Source: Chitinophagales bacterium
Lineage (GTDB): Bacteria; Bacteroidota; Bacteroidia; Chitinophagales; Saprospiraceae
DNA: 64,000 nt
Assembly: GCA_017303475.1 (NCBI GenBank)
Contig: JAFLBO010000001.1
Coordinates: 62,001 to 126,000 of the forward strand
Reading direction: 5' to 3'
Numbering within the stretch: position 1 is the stretch's first letter; every line of letters starts with the position of its first letter. A model generated the notes under the pieces. The model made no database searches. It saw nothing but the letters and a program-made list of their open reading frames with translations, and had not been told where the DNA came from. The position numbers and the translations under genes were made by a program. Below are positions 26,289-35,515 of the stretch, piece after piece.

Positions 26289-27269
26289 TCACCTCGACTC
26301 TACCATCTTTCGTAGCTCTTCAGGTTCAATAACCTCTAAATCCTTCCCAAAACGGAGTAACTCATTCACCAATTCATGATTAATATAAACCCGCAACGAA
26401 AACCGATGCCTGCCGTTATGTTCTCCCAAAAAGGTTTGAGAAGCATGCACCGGACGGGTTTCCAGGTACCTGGCATTCAAATAAGATAATTCCAGTATTA
26501 CAGTTTCCGGTGAACTGTTTTCCGGCTTGCTGACGCCCACCAGGTCGTCAAACCAAGTGGAAGGATCAAACAAATCATTAGGAAGGTAAAAAACTCCTTC
26601 CGGAGCAGAACATAGCCCCCTGATTCGGTCCAGCGCCAAATTCCAAAGTTTGTTTTCCTGAGTCCTGCCAAAAACATACCACCTGTTGCGCCACTCCTTG
26701 AGTAGATAAGGGTGCAACCTAATGGTCAATGGAGATTCTGTAAAAGGTTGATAATCAATGTCTATTACCTGTTGATCAACGATGCTTTTGTAAATAGGTC
26801 CAAGCCATTCCAGCCCCTGTACAGCCGGATTAGTTTCAAATTGTATCCATTGCCCAGACAAAGGTGGATGGCTTGAATTAAAGCCTGCCTTGTTCAACAA
26901 CATTTGTAATGACTCAAGTTGAGGCATCCCGGGAAGTTGCTGGAGTAACCCTAATGCTGATCGTAATAATTCAATTTCCTCAGTCCCCAATGCATGGTTT
27001 TCAATACTGAAGCGCGGATTTGCATAAAAATACAAACTATCCTTGCAAACAATCGGTGCGTTAACCCCCCTGGGTTGATCACTCCTCAAGATATTAATAT
27101 CGCCTTGTATGGTTCTTTTACTTATACCATGGAAATGGCCAAAATCTTCCCGCATTTGTCTGGATACCTCTTCAACTAATTCCTCAAGAGTCCACTTCCG
27201 CTTCCCCCGATTGGTGAAACATCTGTTCAGTACTCGGTAACGGTAAGCTGCATGTTTATTGGTGGGCAT
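26289..27269 (-). CDS. WYL-domain transcriptional regulator
   Basis: 326 aa. The N-terminal winged-HTH-like region includes KWTLEELVEEVSRQM and ISKRTIQGDINILRSD. The WYL region holds DYQPFTESPLTIRLHPYLLK and NRWYVFGR (the W-Y-F/L signature strand). The C-terminal WCX-like end carries FSLRVYINHELVNELLRFG. This is the architecture of BrxR/CapW-like repressors that control defence loci and respond to nucleic-acid ligands. It is transcribed divergently from the nuclease-helicase gene with a 233-bp gap, the standard position for a regulator of the adjacent operon. Confidence 0.88.
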   Translation of the reverse strand: MPTNKHAAYRYRVLNRCFTNRGKRKWTLEELVEEVSRQMREDFGHFHGISKRTIQGDINILRSDQPRGVNAPIVCKDSLYFYANPRFSIENHALGTEEIELLRSALGLLQQLPGMPQLESLQMLLNKAGFNSSHPPLSGQWIQFETNPAVQGLEWLGPIYKSIVDQQVIDIDYQPFTESPLTIRLHPYLLKEWRNRWYVFGRTQENKLWNLALDRIRGLCSAPEGVFYLPNDLFDPSTWFDDLVGVSKPENSSPETVILELSYLNARYLETRPVHASQTFLGEHNGRHRFSLRVYINHELVNELLRFGKDLEVIEPEELRKMVESR

Positions 27270-27502
27270 ATCAGTATTTTTTGGTTCTAATGCAAATAGG
27301 TTGCATTGGCACGGTGCATCTTTGCAAAGTTAACAATCCTTTTTCGGAACTGGCACGAGAATTGTGAATGTGATGATTGTTAATATGTTTTAAATCATTA
27401 GCGTAAACAGCAGCGTAACCTCCTGACTTTTCAGAAGGTAAATATGGTATTTATTACTATAAAAACCTCGGTTAATTCTGCTGATGCTTCCTGGAATTAA
27501 AT
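27270..27502. promoter_or_regulatory. Divergent control region of the defence island
   Basis: On the minus strand TAACTTTG (27325-27332) matches the Bacteroidota -7 consensus TAnnTTTG and could drive the WYL gene (ATG at 27269). A split inverted repeat TTAACAATC (27330-27338) and GATTGTTAA (27375-27383) overlaps it and could be the WYL operator. No -33 element is clear on either side. AT-rich sequence 27440-27480 precedes the nuclease-helicase ATG. Confidence 0.4.
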
Positions 27503-30500
27503 ATGCAATATATCAGCAGCGATATTTCTTCTTACTTATTTAATGAACTGGAGACAGTCCTTGGCAATAAGGGTTTGTCTGAAAAAGAGCGAATTCCAAA
27601 GTACAGGGGTTTAATGGATGTCCTGTTCAAAGAACTATGTCGCGATGAAAAAAGGCACCTTGCCGATTTAAACAATCGTATTGTCTACATATGCACTGAA
27701 TACAAAGCTCCTGAAAACATTAAAAATCTTGCTCACCACCTTCGCAAATTTGCCAACTCTGTTATTCATGGGGAGTACACTACGCCAGAGCCGTCGGAGG
27801 ATGCACTATGCCTCTACGCTTTGGCTACAGTCATTTCACATTTTGCTCAGAAAAACATTCCGGATGCCATCTACAAAGCATACGAAAACCATCAAAGCTC
27901 CTTTGAACAACAACTGGTACGACGGAAACCCAAAACCCCAGGACAAAGCTTTTACGCCGTGGTACGCGATGTATATGTGCCTCCAGACTCTACTTCAAAT
28001 AAATATTGCCTGATTATTTGTGATACCGACGATTTTGGAACGATTACCATCCGGTTTTGGAACAACAAAAAAGAAGATGGTTTCGGTTCTGATTTGAGTG
28101 GTGTACATGAATTTTTGCAGCCCTTCCAAAATATCTACATAACGGAAGTCAAGCCCAATCCTTCAAAGGAAGGTGAGTACAATGCTACCGATAAAACCCT
28201 GCTGGTGCTCGAACCCGATTACCTCGTAGAAGCCAAAGAACTGGCAGAATGCTGCCAACAGCAGGGCGATAACCCGCTCCTGCATCTGCTCAACCGCTTT
28301 TCCAAAGGAGAGATAACCGACAAAATGATGATCGGTAACCTGGCCGGGCAACTGCTCGATGACATGGCCACCAATCCGGCTTTTAACTACACGGAAAGCT
28401 TTGATAAAGTAATGCGGAGTAATTCTTTCGGGATGCTCTGTATGGCTCACCAGGAAGGTCAGTACCGCAGGGATGAAATCAAAAAGGTGTACGAAGCCGG
28501 CGCCAAACTTGAAGACACCTTAAGATTCGCGATTGGAGCATTTAAAGGGAAACAACTGATCATTGAACCAACTTTTATCTCTGCCCGATATGGTTTGCAG
28601 GGACGTCTCGACCTCCTGTTGGAAGATTTAGCCGATCCGTTGCAGAAGGATATCGTGGAAATGAAGGCAGGAAACTACCACCTCACCAGCCTTTATCCCA
28701 ATCACGAGGCTCAGGCTCTGGCATACAGCCTGATGCTGGAATCCACTTTTCCGGGCCGTAAAGGAGTAAGTTCCATTCTTTATGCCAAAGCCACCCGCGC
28801 CGAAAATCCTATTAGGGGAGTTAGAGAAGACAGCCACCTGCGTAAACAAGCGCTGCTCCTCTTACGCAACCGGATAGTAGCTAACGAATTGAAGCTTGCC
28901 TCCGGTGAAATGGATGTTTTCAACAAAATTCACCCGGACACTTTTGGCCCAGTACCCAAATTTAAACAAGACGATATATCCGTATTCCACCAAACCCTTC
29001 AAGACCTTTCACCGCTTCTGCGTGCCTGGTTCTTCGGGTACACCCGCTTCGTTTTTGGTGAAATGCGGGCAGCAAAGACCGGAAATCCAGCCAATCCTGA
29101 AGATGCGGGTGGCTTCTCTGCTCTCTGGAAAGCTACCCCGGAGGAAAAAAACAATCCAGATAATTACAGCACACTTACCAATCTTCGCCTGGAAAAAGTG
29201 ACTGACGATTTCCACATTACCCTGAAAAACCAAACAAATCTGTTCAATAACGGCGTCACTAATTTCAGGGATAACGAAGTAGCCATACTTTATCCAACCC
29301 CCGATCCGGCCAATCCAAATCCGCTTGCACAACAAATTTTGAAATGTACCATACTTTCCATTGGCCCGGAAAGGGTTGAGGTAAGTTTGGCCAATAAACA
29401 ACTCAATAAATCCTATTTTGAAAAAAAACATATCTGGGCCATTGAGCGCGATTTCCGGGAGTCCGGCTATCGAACCATGCTGCAACTGCTTTTTAAATTC
29501 TTGCAATCAGATGATGCCTCAAGGCAGCTGATACTTGGGCTCAAACGCCCGGAATTTGCGGCGCCCGCCCGGGAGCGGACTCTTGATGTCCGTTTGAATC
29601 TCAATCAGCGCGACATCGTGCTGCGAGCCCTGGACGCCAGGCACTACTTCCTCATACAGGGTCCGCCAGGTACAGGTAAAACCAGCACCATCCTGCGTGA
29701 ACTGGTGCGCCAGATGGCCATTGATGGCCTTAATATCATGGTCATTGCCTTCACTAACCAGGCCGTAAAGGTGATTTGTGAAAAACTCCACGAGCTGGGT
29801 ATCTCTTTCATTCGGTTGGGTAAAGGCGATGAACCCTACACCTGGCAAACCTTGTCTGGAAGTCTGAAACTCAATGAACTGTATGAAACAGTAGCTCAAA
29901 CAAGGGTGTTTGTATCCACTCAGGCTACTTTCTCAGGTAGCCTTGACCTGCTTAAATTTAAAAAGTTTCACACCCTGATTGTGGATGAAGCCTCCCAACT
30001 GCTCGAGCCGCAGCTGGCGGGTATTTTGCCCCAGTTTGAACGCTTTTTGATGATTGGCGACGACAACCAGCTGCCGGCCGTGGTGCTGCAGCCGGAAGAA
30101 GAGACCCGCGCCGAGGCGCCTGAACTGCACGCCATAGAGCTGAAGAATTTCCGGGAGTCCTTGTTCACCCGACTGCTGCACAACGCAAAAAAACGCGGAT
30201 GGACGGATTGCTACGGTCTGCTGGAATACCACTACCGCATGCACGCCGACATAGCCGCTTTCCCCAACGAGCACTTTTACGGCAACCAGCTCCGAACGGG
30301 GCTTCCGGAGCAACAGGCGCCCATTGCCTGGCCACCCGACGAGCACCAGTTCCACCCATTGTTCAGACAGCGCGTGGCTTTCGTGCCCACACGCCTGGAG
30401 ATTACGCCCAAAGTGAACGACCAGGAAGCTACCCTTGTGGCCGAACTGATTGCCTATGTGCACCAACTCTACGGCGAGCGTTTTGATCCCACTCAGACCG

Positions 30501-30811
30501 TAGGCGTTATCACTCCTTTCCGGGCCCAGATTGCCAAAATCCGCCAAAAATTGCCTGAGCAGTATCAGGCTGTCACCATAGACACCGTGGAACGGTTCCA
30601 GGGCTCAGAGCGCGACGTGATCATCGTGTCGTTTGCCGTTAAAAACGCTTTTCAGCTTCGTTCTATCCAATCCATCAATGCCGAAGGGGTGGATCGTAAA
30701 CTGAACGTCATGCTCACCCGCGCCCGGGAACACCTCATCTTGATGGGTGTGCCGGAGGTGTTAAGGATGTCGGGGTTTTTGGGGAGGTTGGTGGACGGGG
30801 TGGGGGAGTGA
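27503..30811 (+). CDS. Dna2-like nuclease-helicase with HEPN/DUF4145-like N-terminus
   Basis: 1102 aa. Residues ~1-125 are helical and contain LRKFANSVIHGE, matching the R-x3-N-x3-H pattern of DUF4145/HEPN-like domains. A PD-(D/E)XK nuclease of the Cas4/Dna2 type follows: GLQGRLDLLLED (~363) and DIVEMKAG (~384), then a Q-containing helix (EAQALAYSLML). The SF1 Upf1/Dna2-like helicase has Walker A IQGPPGTGKTST (~719), LIVDEASQLLEP (~825), IGDDNQLPAVV, EYHYRMHADIAAFP, TVERFQGSERDVIIVSFA (~1029) and LNVMLTRAREHL. It probably unwinds and cleaves DNA ends. It is the first gene of the operon facing the WYL regulator. Confidence 0.88.
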   Translation: MQYISSDISSYLFNELETVLGNKGLSEKERIPKYRGLMDVLFKELCRDEKRHLADLNNRIVYICTEYKAPENIKNLAHHLRKFANSVIHGEYTTPEPSEDALCLYALATVISHFAQKNIPDAIYKAYENHQSSFEQQLVRRKPKTPGQSFYAVVRDVYVPPDSTSNKYCLIICDTDDFGTITIRFWNNKKEDGFGSDLSGVHEFLQPFQNIYITEVKPNPSKEGEYNATDKTLLVLEPDYLVEAKELAECCQQQGDNPLLHLLNRFSKGEITDKMMIGNLAGQLLDDMATNPAFNYTESFDKVMRSNSFGMLCMAHQEGQYRRDEIKKVYEAGAKLEDTLRFAIGAFKGKQLIIEPTFISARYGLQGRLDLLLEDLADPLQKDIVEMKAGNYHLTSLYPNHEAQALAYSLMLESTFPGRKGVSSILYAKATRAENPIRGVREDSHLRKQALLLLRNRIVANELKLASGEMDVFNKIHPDTFGPVPKFKQDDISVFHQTLQDLSPLLRAWFFGYTRFVFGEMRAAKTGNPANPEDAGGFSALWKATPEEKNNPDNYSTLTNLRLEKVTDDFHITLKNQTNLFNNGVTNFRDNEVAILYPTPDPANPNPLAQQILKCTILSIGPERVEVSLANKQLNKSYFEKKHIWAIERDFRESGYRTMLQLLFKFLQSDDASRQLILGLKRPEFAAPARERTLDVRLNLNQRDIVLRALDARHYFLIQGPPGTGKTSTILRELVRQMAIDGLNIMVIAFTNQAVKVICEKLHELGISFIRLGKGDEPYTWQTLSGSLKLNELYETVAQTRVFVSTQATFSGSLDLLKFKKFHTLIVDEASQLLEPQLAGILPQFERFLMIGDDNQLPAVVLQPEEETRAEAPELHAIELKNFRESLFTRLLHNAKKRGWTDCYGLLEYHYRMHADIAAFPNEHFYGNQLRTGLPEQQAPIAWPPDEHQFHPLFRQRVAFVPTRLEITPKVNDQEATLVAELIAYVHQLYGERFDPTQTVGVITPFRAQIAKIRQKLPEQYQAVTIDTVERFQGSERDVIIVSFAVKNAFQLRSIQSINAEGVDRKLNVMLTRAREHLILMGVPEVLRMSGFLGRLVDGVGE

Positions 30812-30849
30812 GATGATTAAAGATGAAACGAAATTTAAATCAGCTTTAT

Positions 30850-31644
30850 ATGAAACAAATAATTCTTTCCGGACTTGTAGTAATGGTGTTGTTTAACAGC
30901 GCCTGCTCACCCAAATATCAATATCAGATATTTAATAATGTGACCTCACAAAAATCCAGCAACCTTTCCTACACCAATGAAGAGTTAGGAGTAGAATATG
31001 ATTTGTGGGGAAGCGATTTGACACTTCTGGTGGCGCTAACCAACAAAACAGACAAACCCATCTATCTGGATCTGTCTCAAAGCGCATTGATTATCAATGG
31101 AATTGCTGTGTCTTCCTACAAGGATACCGAATTTGTCACCTCCGTTTCAGCTGCATCAACGCGTTCTGCCACTTATGTAAATCAGTATGGGTTTTTAAGC
31201 CATCCAGGATATGGAAGAGCTATCTCAAGTAGTGTAACAATGAAATCAAGCCCAATTATCTTCCTGCCTCCCAAATCAACCTATAAAAGGCTCTTTAGCT
31301 ATGGCGATGTAGCCAGTGTGTACACTGCTCCTGGGTCGAAACTTACTAGAGGAGAGAAAATCAAGCATTTGACTTTTTCCAGGGAAAGCACCCCATATCA
31401 ATTCCGATTCAGCTTGGGATACTCCGGACATAAAAATCTTGAATCCATGACTTTCCTGGATCATGAGTTTTGGGTAGAGTCAATTGATGTAATGAGAGAG
31501 TGGACATTTTTAGGAGTAAAAACTGAACAGAAAGGAAGTGATATGAACTATACAAACACCTACCCGTACAAGAAAAAAAATGCGTTTTACCTGAAGTTCA
31601 TGCCTGTAAAGAAACGTACAAGCTCAGGCAGCACGGGATTCTGA
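30850..31644 (+). CDS. Lipoprotein of unknown function inside the defence operon
   Basis: 264 aa from the ATG at 30850 (MKQIILSGLVVMVLFNSACS, lipobox FNSAC); an in-frame ATG at 30823 would add nine residues. The mature part is beta-rich (YDLWGSDLTLLVALTNKTDK, PIYLDLSQSALIINGIAVSS) with a DUF-like 'extracellular modulator' look but no recognised family. It sits 38 bp beyond the nuclease-helicase stop. An envelope lipoprotein between DNA-processing genes is out of place, so it may be an insertion into the operon rather than a system component. Confidence 0.65.
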   Translation: MKQIILSGLVVMVLFNSACSPKYQYQIFNNVTSQKSSNLSYTNEELGVEYDLWGSDLTLLVALTNKTDKPIYLDLSQSALIINGIAVSSYKDTEFVTSVSAASTRSATYVNQYGFLSHPGYGRAISSSVTMKSSPIIFLPPKSTYKRLFSYGDVASVYTAPGSKLTRGEKIKHLTFSRESTPYQFRFSLGYSGHKNLESMTFLDHEFWVESIDVMREWTFLGVKTEQKGSDMNYTNTYPYKKKNAFYLKFMPVKKRTSSGSTGF

Positions 31645-31693
31645 ATACTTCTGGACTGATCGAATATACAATAACCTAAAACTAACTTTTATA

Positions 31694-32071
31694 ATGCAAA
31701 AAAAGCTTTGGCTATTGGCTACAATATGGTTGTTTATCGCAGGATCTGCCGGTTCCACACTGTTTGCCCAACGGGCTTCTTGTACTTCATTGATGAATGC
31801 AGTAAAGGAAGAAGCAGATTTTTACGATGAAGTAAGCGTTTTTAGCTTGCTATATTCCGAGTTTTTGGAAGAGGTCAAAGCCTACGAATACGAGGATGAA
31901 TTGTTCGTAATTGCAAAATTCAAGAGAGAACCAGGCCAGATTTTTTCGAAATCCTACATATTCTGTGGCATTTCTAAGAACAGGTGGAACTCTTTTAAAA
32001 ATGGTTGGACGGGAACCTACGGCGAACGATTTCATCAATACATCATTGATTATGTTTGCGATTGCTATTAA
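31694..32071 (+). CDS. Small secreted protein, KTSC-like C-terminus
   Basis: 125 aa. Signal peptide-like start LWLLATIWLFIAGSAGSTLF ending AQ. The rest (FLEEVKAYEYEDELFVIAKF, then YIFCGISKNRWNSFKNGW, then YGERFHQYIIDYVCDCY) follows the KTSC-domain pattern of a short beta-hairpin, 'GVS...W..F' and 'G..F...I...Y'. This assignment is weak. It lies between the lipoprotein and the SNF2 helicase with 27 bp to the next ATG. Confidence 0.55.
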   Translation: MQKKLWLLATIWLFIAGSAGSTLFAQRASCTSLMNAVKEEADFYDEVSVFSLLYSEFLEEVKAYEYEDELFVIAKFKREPGQIFSKSYIFCGISKNRWNSFKNGWTGTYGERFHQYIIDYVCDCY

Positions 32072-32098
32072 AACATGCTTTAAATCCTGACCCTGCAT

Positions 32099-35000
32099 AT
32101 GCCATTAAAACCTGGCCAAATTGTCAAAAATCTGATCCCCTCCGAACCGGTTACCATCAACCGCATCCAACCCTTGGGTAGCATGGTTTCCGTGTCGTTT
32201 ACGGGCGTTAATACCAACAGGGCAAGCTCCAAAGTGGTATCTGTGGAAGAGTTTGAACAACTTCAGGTGCTTACCGAGGAGGGATCGTTTAATTTCACAG
32301 GGGATCCGGTAAAATTTACGCTGTTCGCTGAAGCCGAACGTATCCATTCTGCCTACCAGTTCGATCCGCTTTTTGCGGTGAATTGTAGCATTGTAGATCC
32401 GCTTCCACACCAGGTAGAAGCTGTCTACAAGTTTCTGTTGCCACAGCCCAAAATCCGTTTCCTGCTGGCAGATGATACCGGCGCAGGAAAAACCATCATG
32501 ACCGGACTTCTCCTCAAGGAGCTCATCATGCGAGGAATTGTAGAACGGGTGCTGATCATAACGCCAGGAGGTTTGACGGTCCAATGGAAGGATGATGAAA
32601 TGGGGGTTAAATTCAATTTACCCTTCAAGTTGGTCAATCGAAGCTCGTTTTCTTCCGATCCAAATGTTTTTCATACCGAGCATCGGGTGGTCACCTCTAT
32701 TGACTTCATCTCCAGGGAAGATGTCATCAACGTTGCCGGAAATGCCCATTGGGACCTGATTGTGTTTGATGAAGCACACAAACTCTCTGCCTACGATTAC
32801 GGCAGTAAAGTGTATCGCTCCAAACGGTATGAAGCAGCTCAAACCTTGTCGCAACAGTGCGAACATTTGCTTTTGCTGACTGCCACCCCGCATCGTGGCA
32901 GAACCGACACGTTCAAAAAATTGCTCCAGTTGCTTGATGAAGATATTTTCGCAACGGAAGAATTGGCCTCTGCCAGGGTGCAAGAGCTGGAGCATGATGG
33001 CATTAACAAGTTCTTTATCAGGCGATTAAAGGAGGATATGAAGGACTGGCATGGCAACCCGCTGTATAAAAACAGATTTACCCAAACGGTTGCCTATGAA
33101 CTTACTCCGGAAGAAAAACAACTGTACGATGCCGTTACACAATACCTGAGCAGAAAAAAGGAAGAGGCCTATGATGAACGAAACATTCACGTGTCTTTGG
33201 CTCTTACAGTAATGCAGCGTCGTCTCGTTAGCTCCATTTTTGCCATCAAAAACACCCTGGGTAAACGTTGGGTAGCACTCAATGGCATCATTGAAGAAGT
33301 AAACAAAAATCCCAATCTGTGGAAACAACGCCATGTGCTGGATGGATTTGACGTGCAGGAAATAGATGACTTCGACGATCTGGAAGATACCGAAAGGGAG
33401 GCGCTGGAAGGCATAATGGCCGATCCCCGTAAATTCAAACTGTTTACTACCGCCAAAAGCCTGCAGGAGTTGCAGGAAGAAGCCAAAGAGGTAAAAAAGC
33501 TGTTTGACCTGGCAACAGAGCTCTTCAATAAAAATCAGGAGGAAAAAAAATACCAGAAATTAAAGGAACTGCTTCGCACACAAGGGGTGCTGGACGAGGA
33601 GAAACTCGTTATATTCACAGAACATAAGGATACGCTGGATTATCTGCAAAAAAGGCTGGAAAATAATGGCTACAAAGTGGCAACCATCCATGGTGGAAAA
33701 TCAGTGGATGAACGCAGAAATGCACAATCCGATTTTGCCAAAGAAGCTAAAATCCTCATCGCTACTGATGCAGCCGGTGAAGGGATCAACCTGCAGTTTT
33801 GCCGACTGCTCATCAATTGGGATATTCCCTGGAACCCCAACCGGCTGGAGCAGCGCATGGGACGTATTCACCGGTACGGACAAAAACAGGATGTATTGGT
33901 GTTCAATATGGTGGCCCGAAATACCCGGGAAGGCAATGTACTGGAGCGCTTGCTGACCAAACTGGATATTATCCGGAGAAATTTGGGTGAAGACCGGGTA
34001 TATGACGTTATTCAGGATGTCATGGAAGATATTTCCCTGGATGCTATTATGAAATCGGTATTGGACGACCGCCGCTCCGGCTTTGATGATTTCCTCAACA
34101 AGAGTAACGAAGAACTGCAAAAGCAATTCTCCGAAAAAATCAGAGAACAGCGGGAACGCCTCGCACATACCGGGGTGGATTATCGAAACGCCCGGGAACT
34201 GAAAGAAGACTCCGACGAAAAACGCCTTCAACCAATCTATATACGCCTGTTCTTTGAAAAAGCCTTCAGGCATCTCGGTGGCGCATGTACCGAAGTGCGT
34301 CCGGCTATTTTCCGGATCGATCACCTTCCACCCAGCCTGGCTCAAACGCTCCGGGAGGACTATAACCTGGTAGCTGACAACTTCCGGCAGATTCTGTTTT
34401 GCTTTGATAAGCAGGTGTTTCTCGACTATCAGAACGTCCCGGACCTTGGAAAGGTGCATTACATCAACCCGGGAAATGCCGTTTTCGACAGCCTGATTAA
34501 AGTGATCCGTCATCAGTGCCGGGAGGAAATGCTCAAAGGAACCCTGCTGATTTCGGCGGAAGACAAGGCGCCTTACTTTGCCTTTTTTGTAAAATCACAA
34601 ATTACCGACAATCGACAGAACAAAGTCCACGACAGCATAGCCGACGAACGCCTGCTCCTGGTGCAGCAGTTTGAAAATGGCGAGTTTCAGTGTACCTCTC
34701 CGGCTAAATTCATCGACCTGCAGCCCCCGGTAGTTTTTGCCAAGCCGGTACAGGCGCCTCCGGTGCAAAATCAGGACCAGGTGGTGGAATGGAGCTTTCA
34801 AACCATCACCATGCCACAATACGAGGACACCCGGAATCACATCGCACGGGATACGGAACGGCGCAGACACTACCTGGAAACCGCATTTACCCAGGTGCTG
34901 ATAGATTTGCAGGCCCAGGTGGGTGAACTCCAGGCTCAGTTGCTCCGCGGTGACCACCGGGTACAGGAAAAAATACAACAGAAACAAGGCCGGATCAATG

Positions 35001-35512
35001 AACTTATCCGGAAAAAACAGGAGCGTTTGGCCAATTTGGAATTGATCAGCCAGCTCTCCCCCAAAGCGCCCGAAGTGCTGGGTTGCGCCTACGTCATCCC
35101 GCTCACCCAACAGGAATATGTAGGCAATTTCGGGATGAGCCGCGACGATGAAGTGGAAGCCATCGCCATAGAGGTGGCCATGGCCTACGAAGAAAGCCAG
35201 GGCTGGACGCCCCACAATGTATCAGCCAATAATGAAGGCTACGACCTGCGCAGTATCAGCCCGGAGGGCATAAAACGGTACATCGAGGTGAAAGGCCGGG
35301 GACAAACGGGCAGCATTATGCTGTCAGAGAACGAAATGAACCGACTCGGTCAATTAGGAGATGCTGCATGGTTGTATATTGTTATAAATTGCCGCCAGAA
35401 ACCGGAATTATTCCGAATCCAAAACCCCGTGAAGCATTTACACTTTGAACTAAAATCAAAGGGGGTTCAATATTTTCTTGCCCTCGAAGAATGGAAAAAC
35501 AAAACCAATTAA
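32099..35512 (+). CDS. SNF2-family helicase with C-terminal DUF3883 domain (DrmD-like)
   Basis: 1137 aa. The N-terminus MPLKPGQIVKNLIPSEPV and SFTGVNTNRASSKVVSVEEF resemble DISARM DrmD-type helicases. The SF2 motor has LLADDTGAGKTIMTGLLLKE (~122), LIIVFDEAHKLSAY-like DEAH (~222), LLLTATPHRGR, VIFTEHKDTLDYL, IATDAAGEGINLQFC (~560) and NRLEQRMGRIHRYGQ. A helical region (QAQVGELQAQLLRGD) leads to a C-terminal DUF3883-type domain (~1017-1127): EGYDLRSISPEGIKRYIEVK, then SENEMNRLGQLG. It probably translocates on DNA as part of a restriction-like complex. It ends 3 bp before the DUF262 gene. Confidence 0.88.
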   Translation: MPLKPGQIVKNLIPSEPVTINRIQPLGSMVSVSFTGVNTNRASSKVVSVEEFEQLQVLTEEGSFNFTGDPVKFTLFAEAERIHSAYQFDPLFAVNCSIVDPLPHQVEAVYKFLLPQPKIRFLLADDTGAGKTIMTGLLLKELIMRGIVERVLIITPGGLTVQWKDDEMGVKFNLPFKLVNRSSFSSDPNVFHTEHRVVTSIDFISREDVINVAGNAHWDLIVFDEAHKLSAYDYGSKVYRSKRYEAAQTLSQQCEHLLLLTATPHRGRTDTFKKLLQLLDEDIFATEELASARVQELEHDGINKFFIRRLKEDMKDWHGNPLYKNRFTQTVAYELTPEEKQLYDAVTQYLSRKKEEAYDERNIHVSLALTVMQRRLVSSIFAIKNTLGKRWVALNGIIEEVNKNPNLWKQRHVLDGFDVQEIDDFDDLEDTEREALEGIMADPRKFKLFTTAKSLQELQEEAKEVKKLFDLATELFNKNQEEKKYQKLKELLRTQGVLDEEKLVIFTEHKDTLDYLQKRLENNGYKVATIHGGKSVDERRNAQSDFAKEAKILIATDAAGEGINLQFCRLLINWDIPWNPNRLEQRMGRIHRYGQKQDVLVFNMVARNTREGNVLERLLTKLDIIRRNLGEDRVYDVIQDVMEDISLDAIMKSVLDDRRSGFDDFLNKSNEELQKQFSEKIREQRERLAHTGVDYRNARELKEDSDEKRLQPIYIRLFFEKAFRHLGGACTEVRPAIFRIDHLPPSLAQTLREDYNLVADNFRQILFCFDKQVFLDYQNVPDLGKVHYINPGNAVFDSLIKVIRHQCREEMLKGTLLISAEDKAPYFAFFVKSQITDNRQNKVHDSIADERLLLVQQFENGEFQCTSPAKFIDLQPPVVFAKPVQAPPVQNQDQVVEWSFQTITMPQYEDTRNHIARDTERRRHYLETAFTQVLIDLQAQVGELQAQLLRGDHRVQEKIQQKQGRINELIRKKQERLANLELISQLSPKAPEVLGCAYVIPLTQQEYVGNFGMSRDDEVEAIAIEVAMAYEESQGWTPHNVSANNEGYDLRSISPEGIKRYIEVKGRGQTGSIMLSENEMNRLGQLGDAAWLYIVINCRQKPELFRIQNPVKHLHFELKSKGVQYFLALEEWKNKTN

Positions 35513-35515
35513 ATT

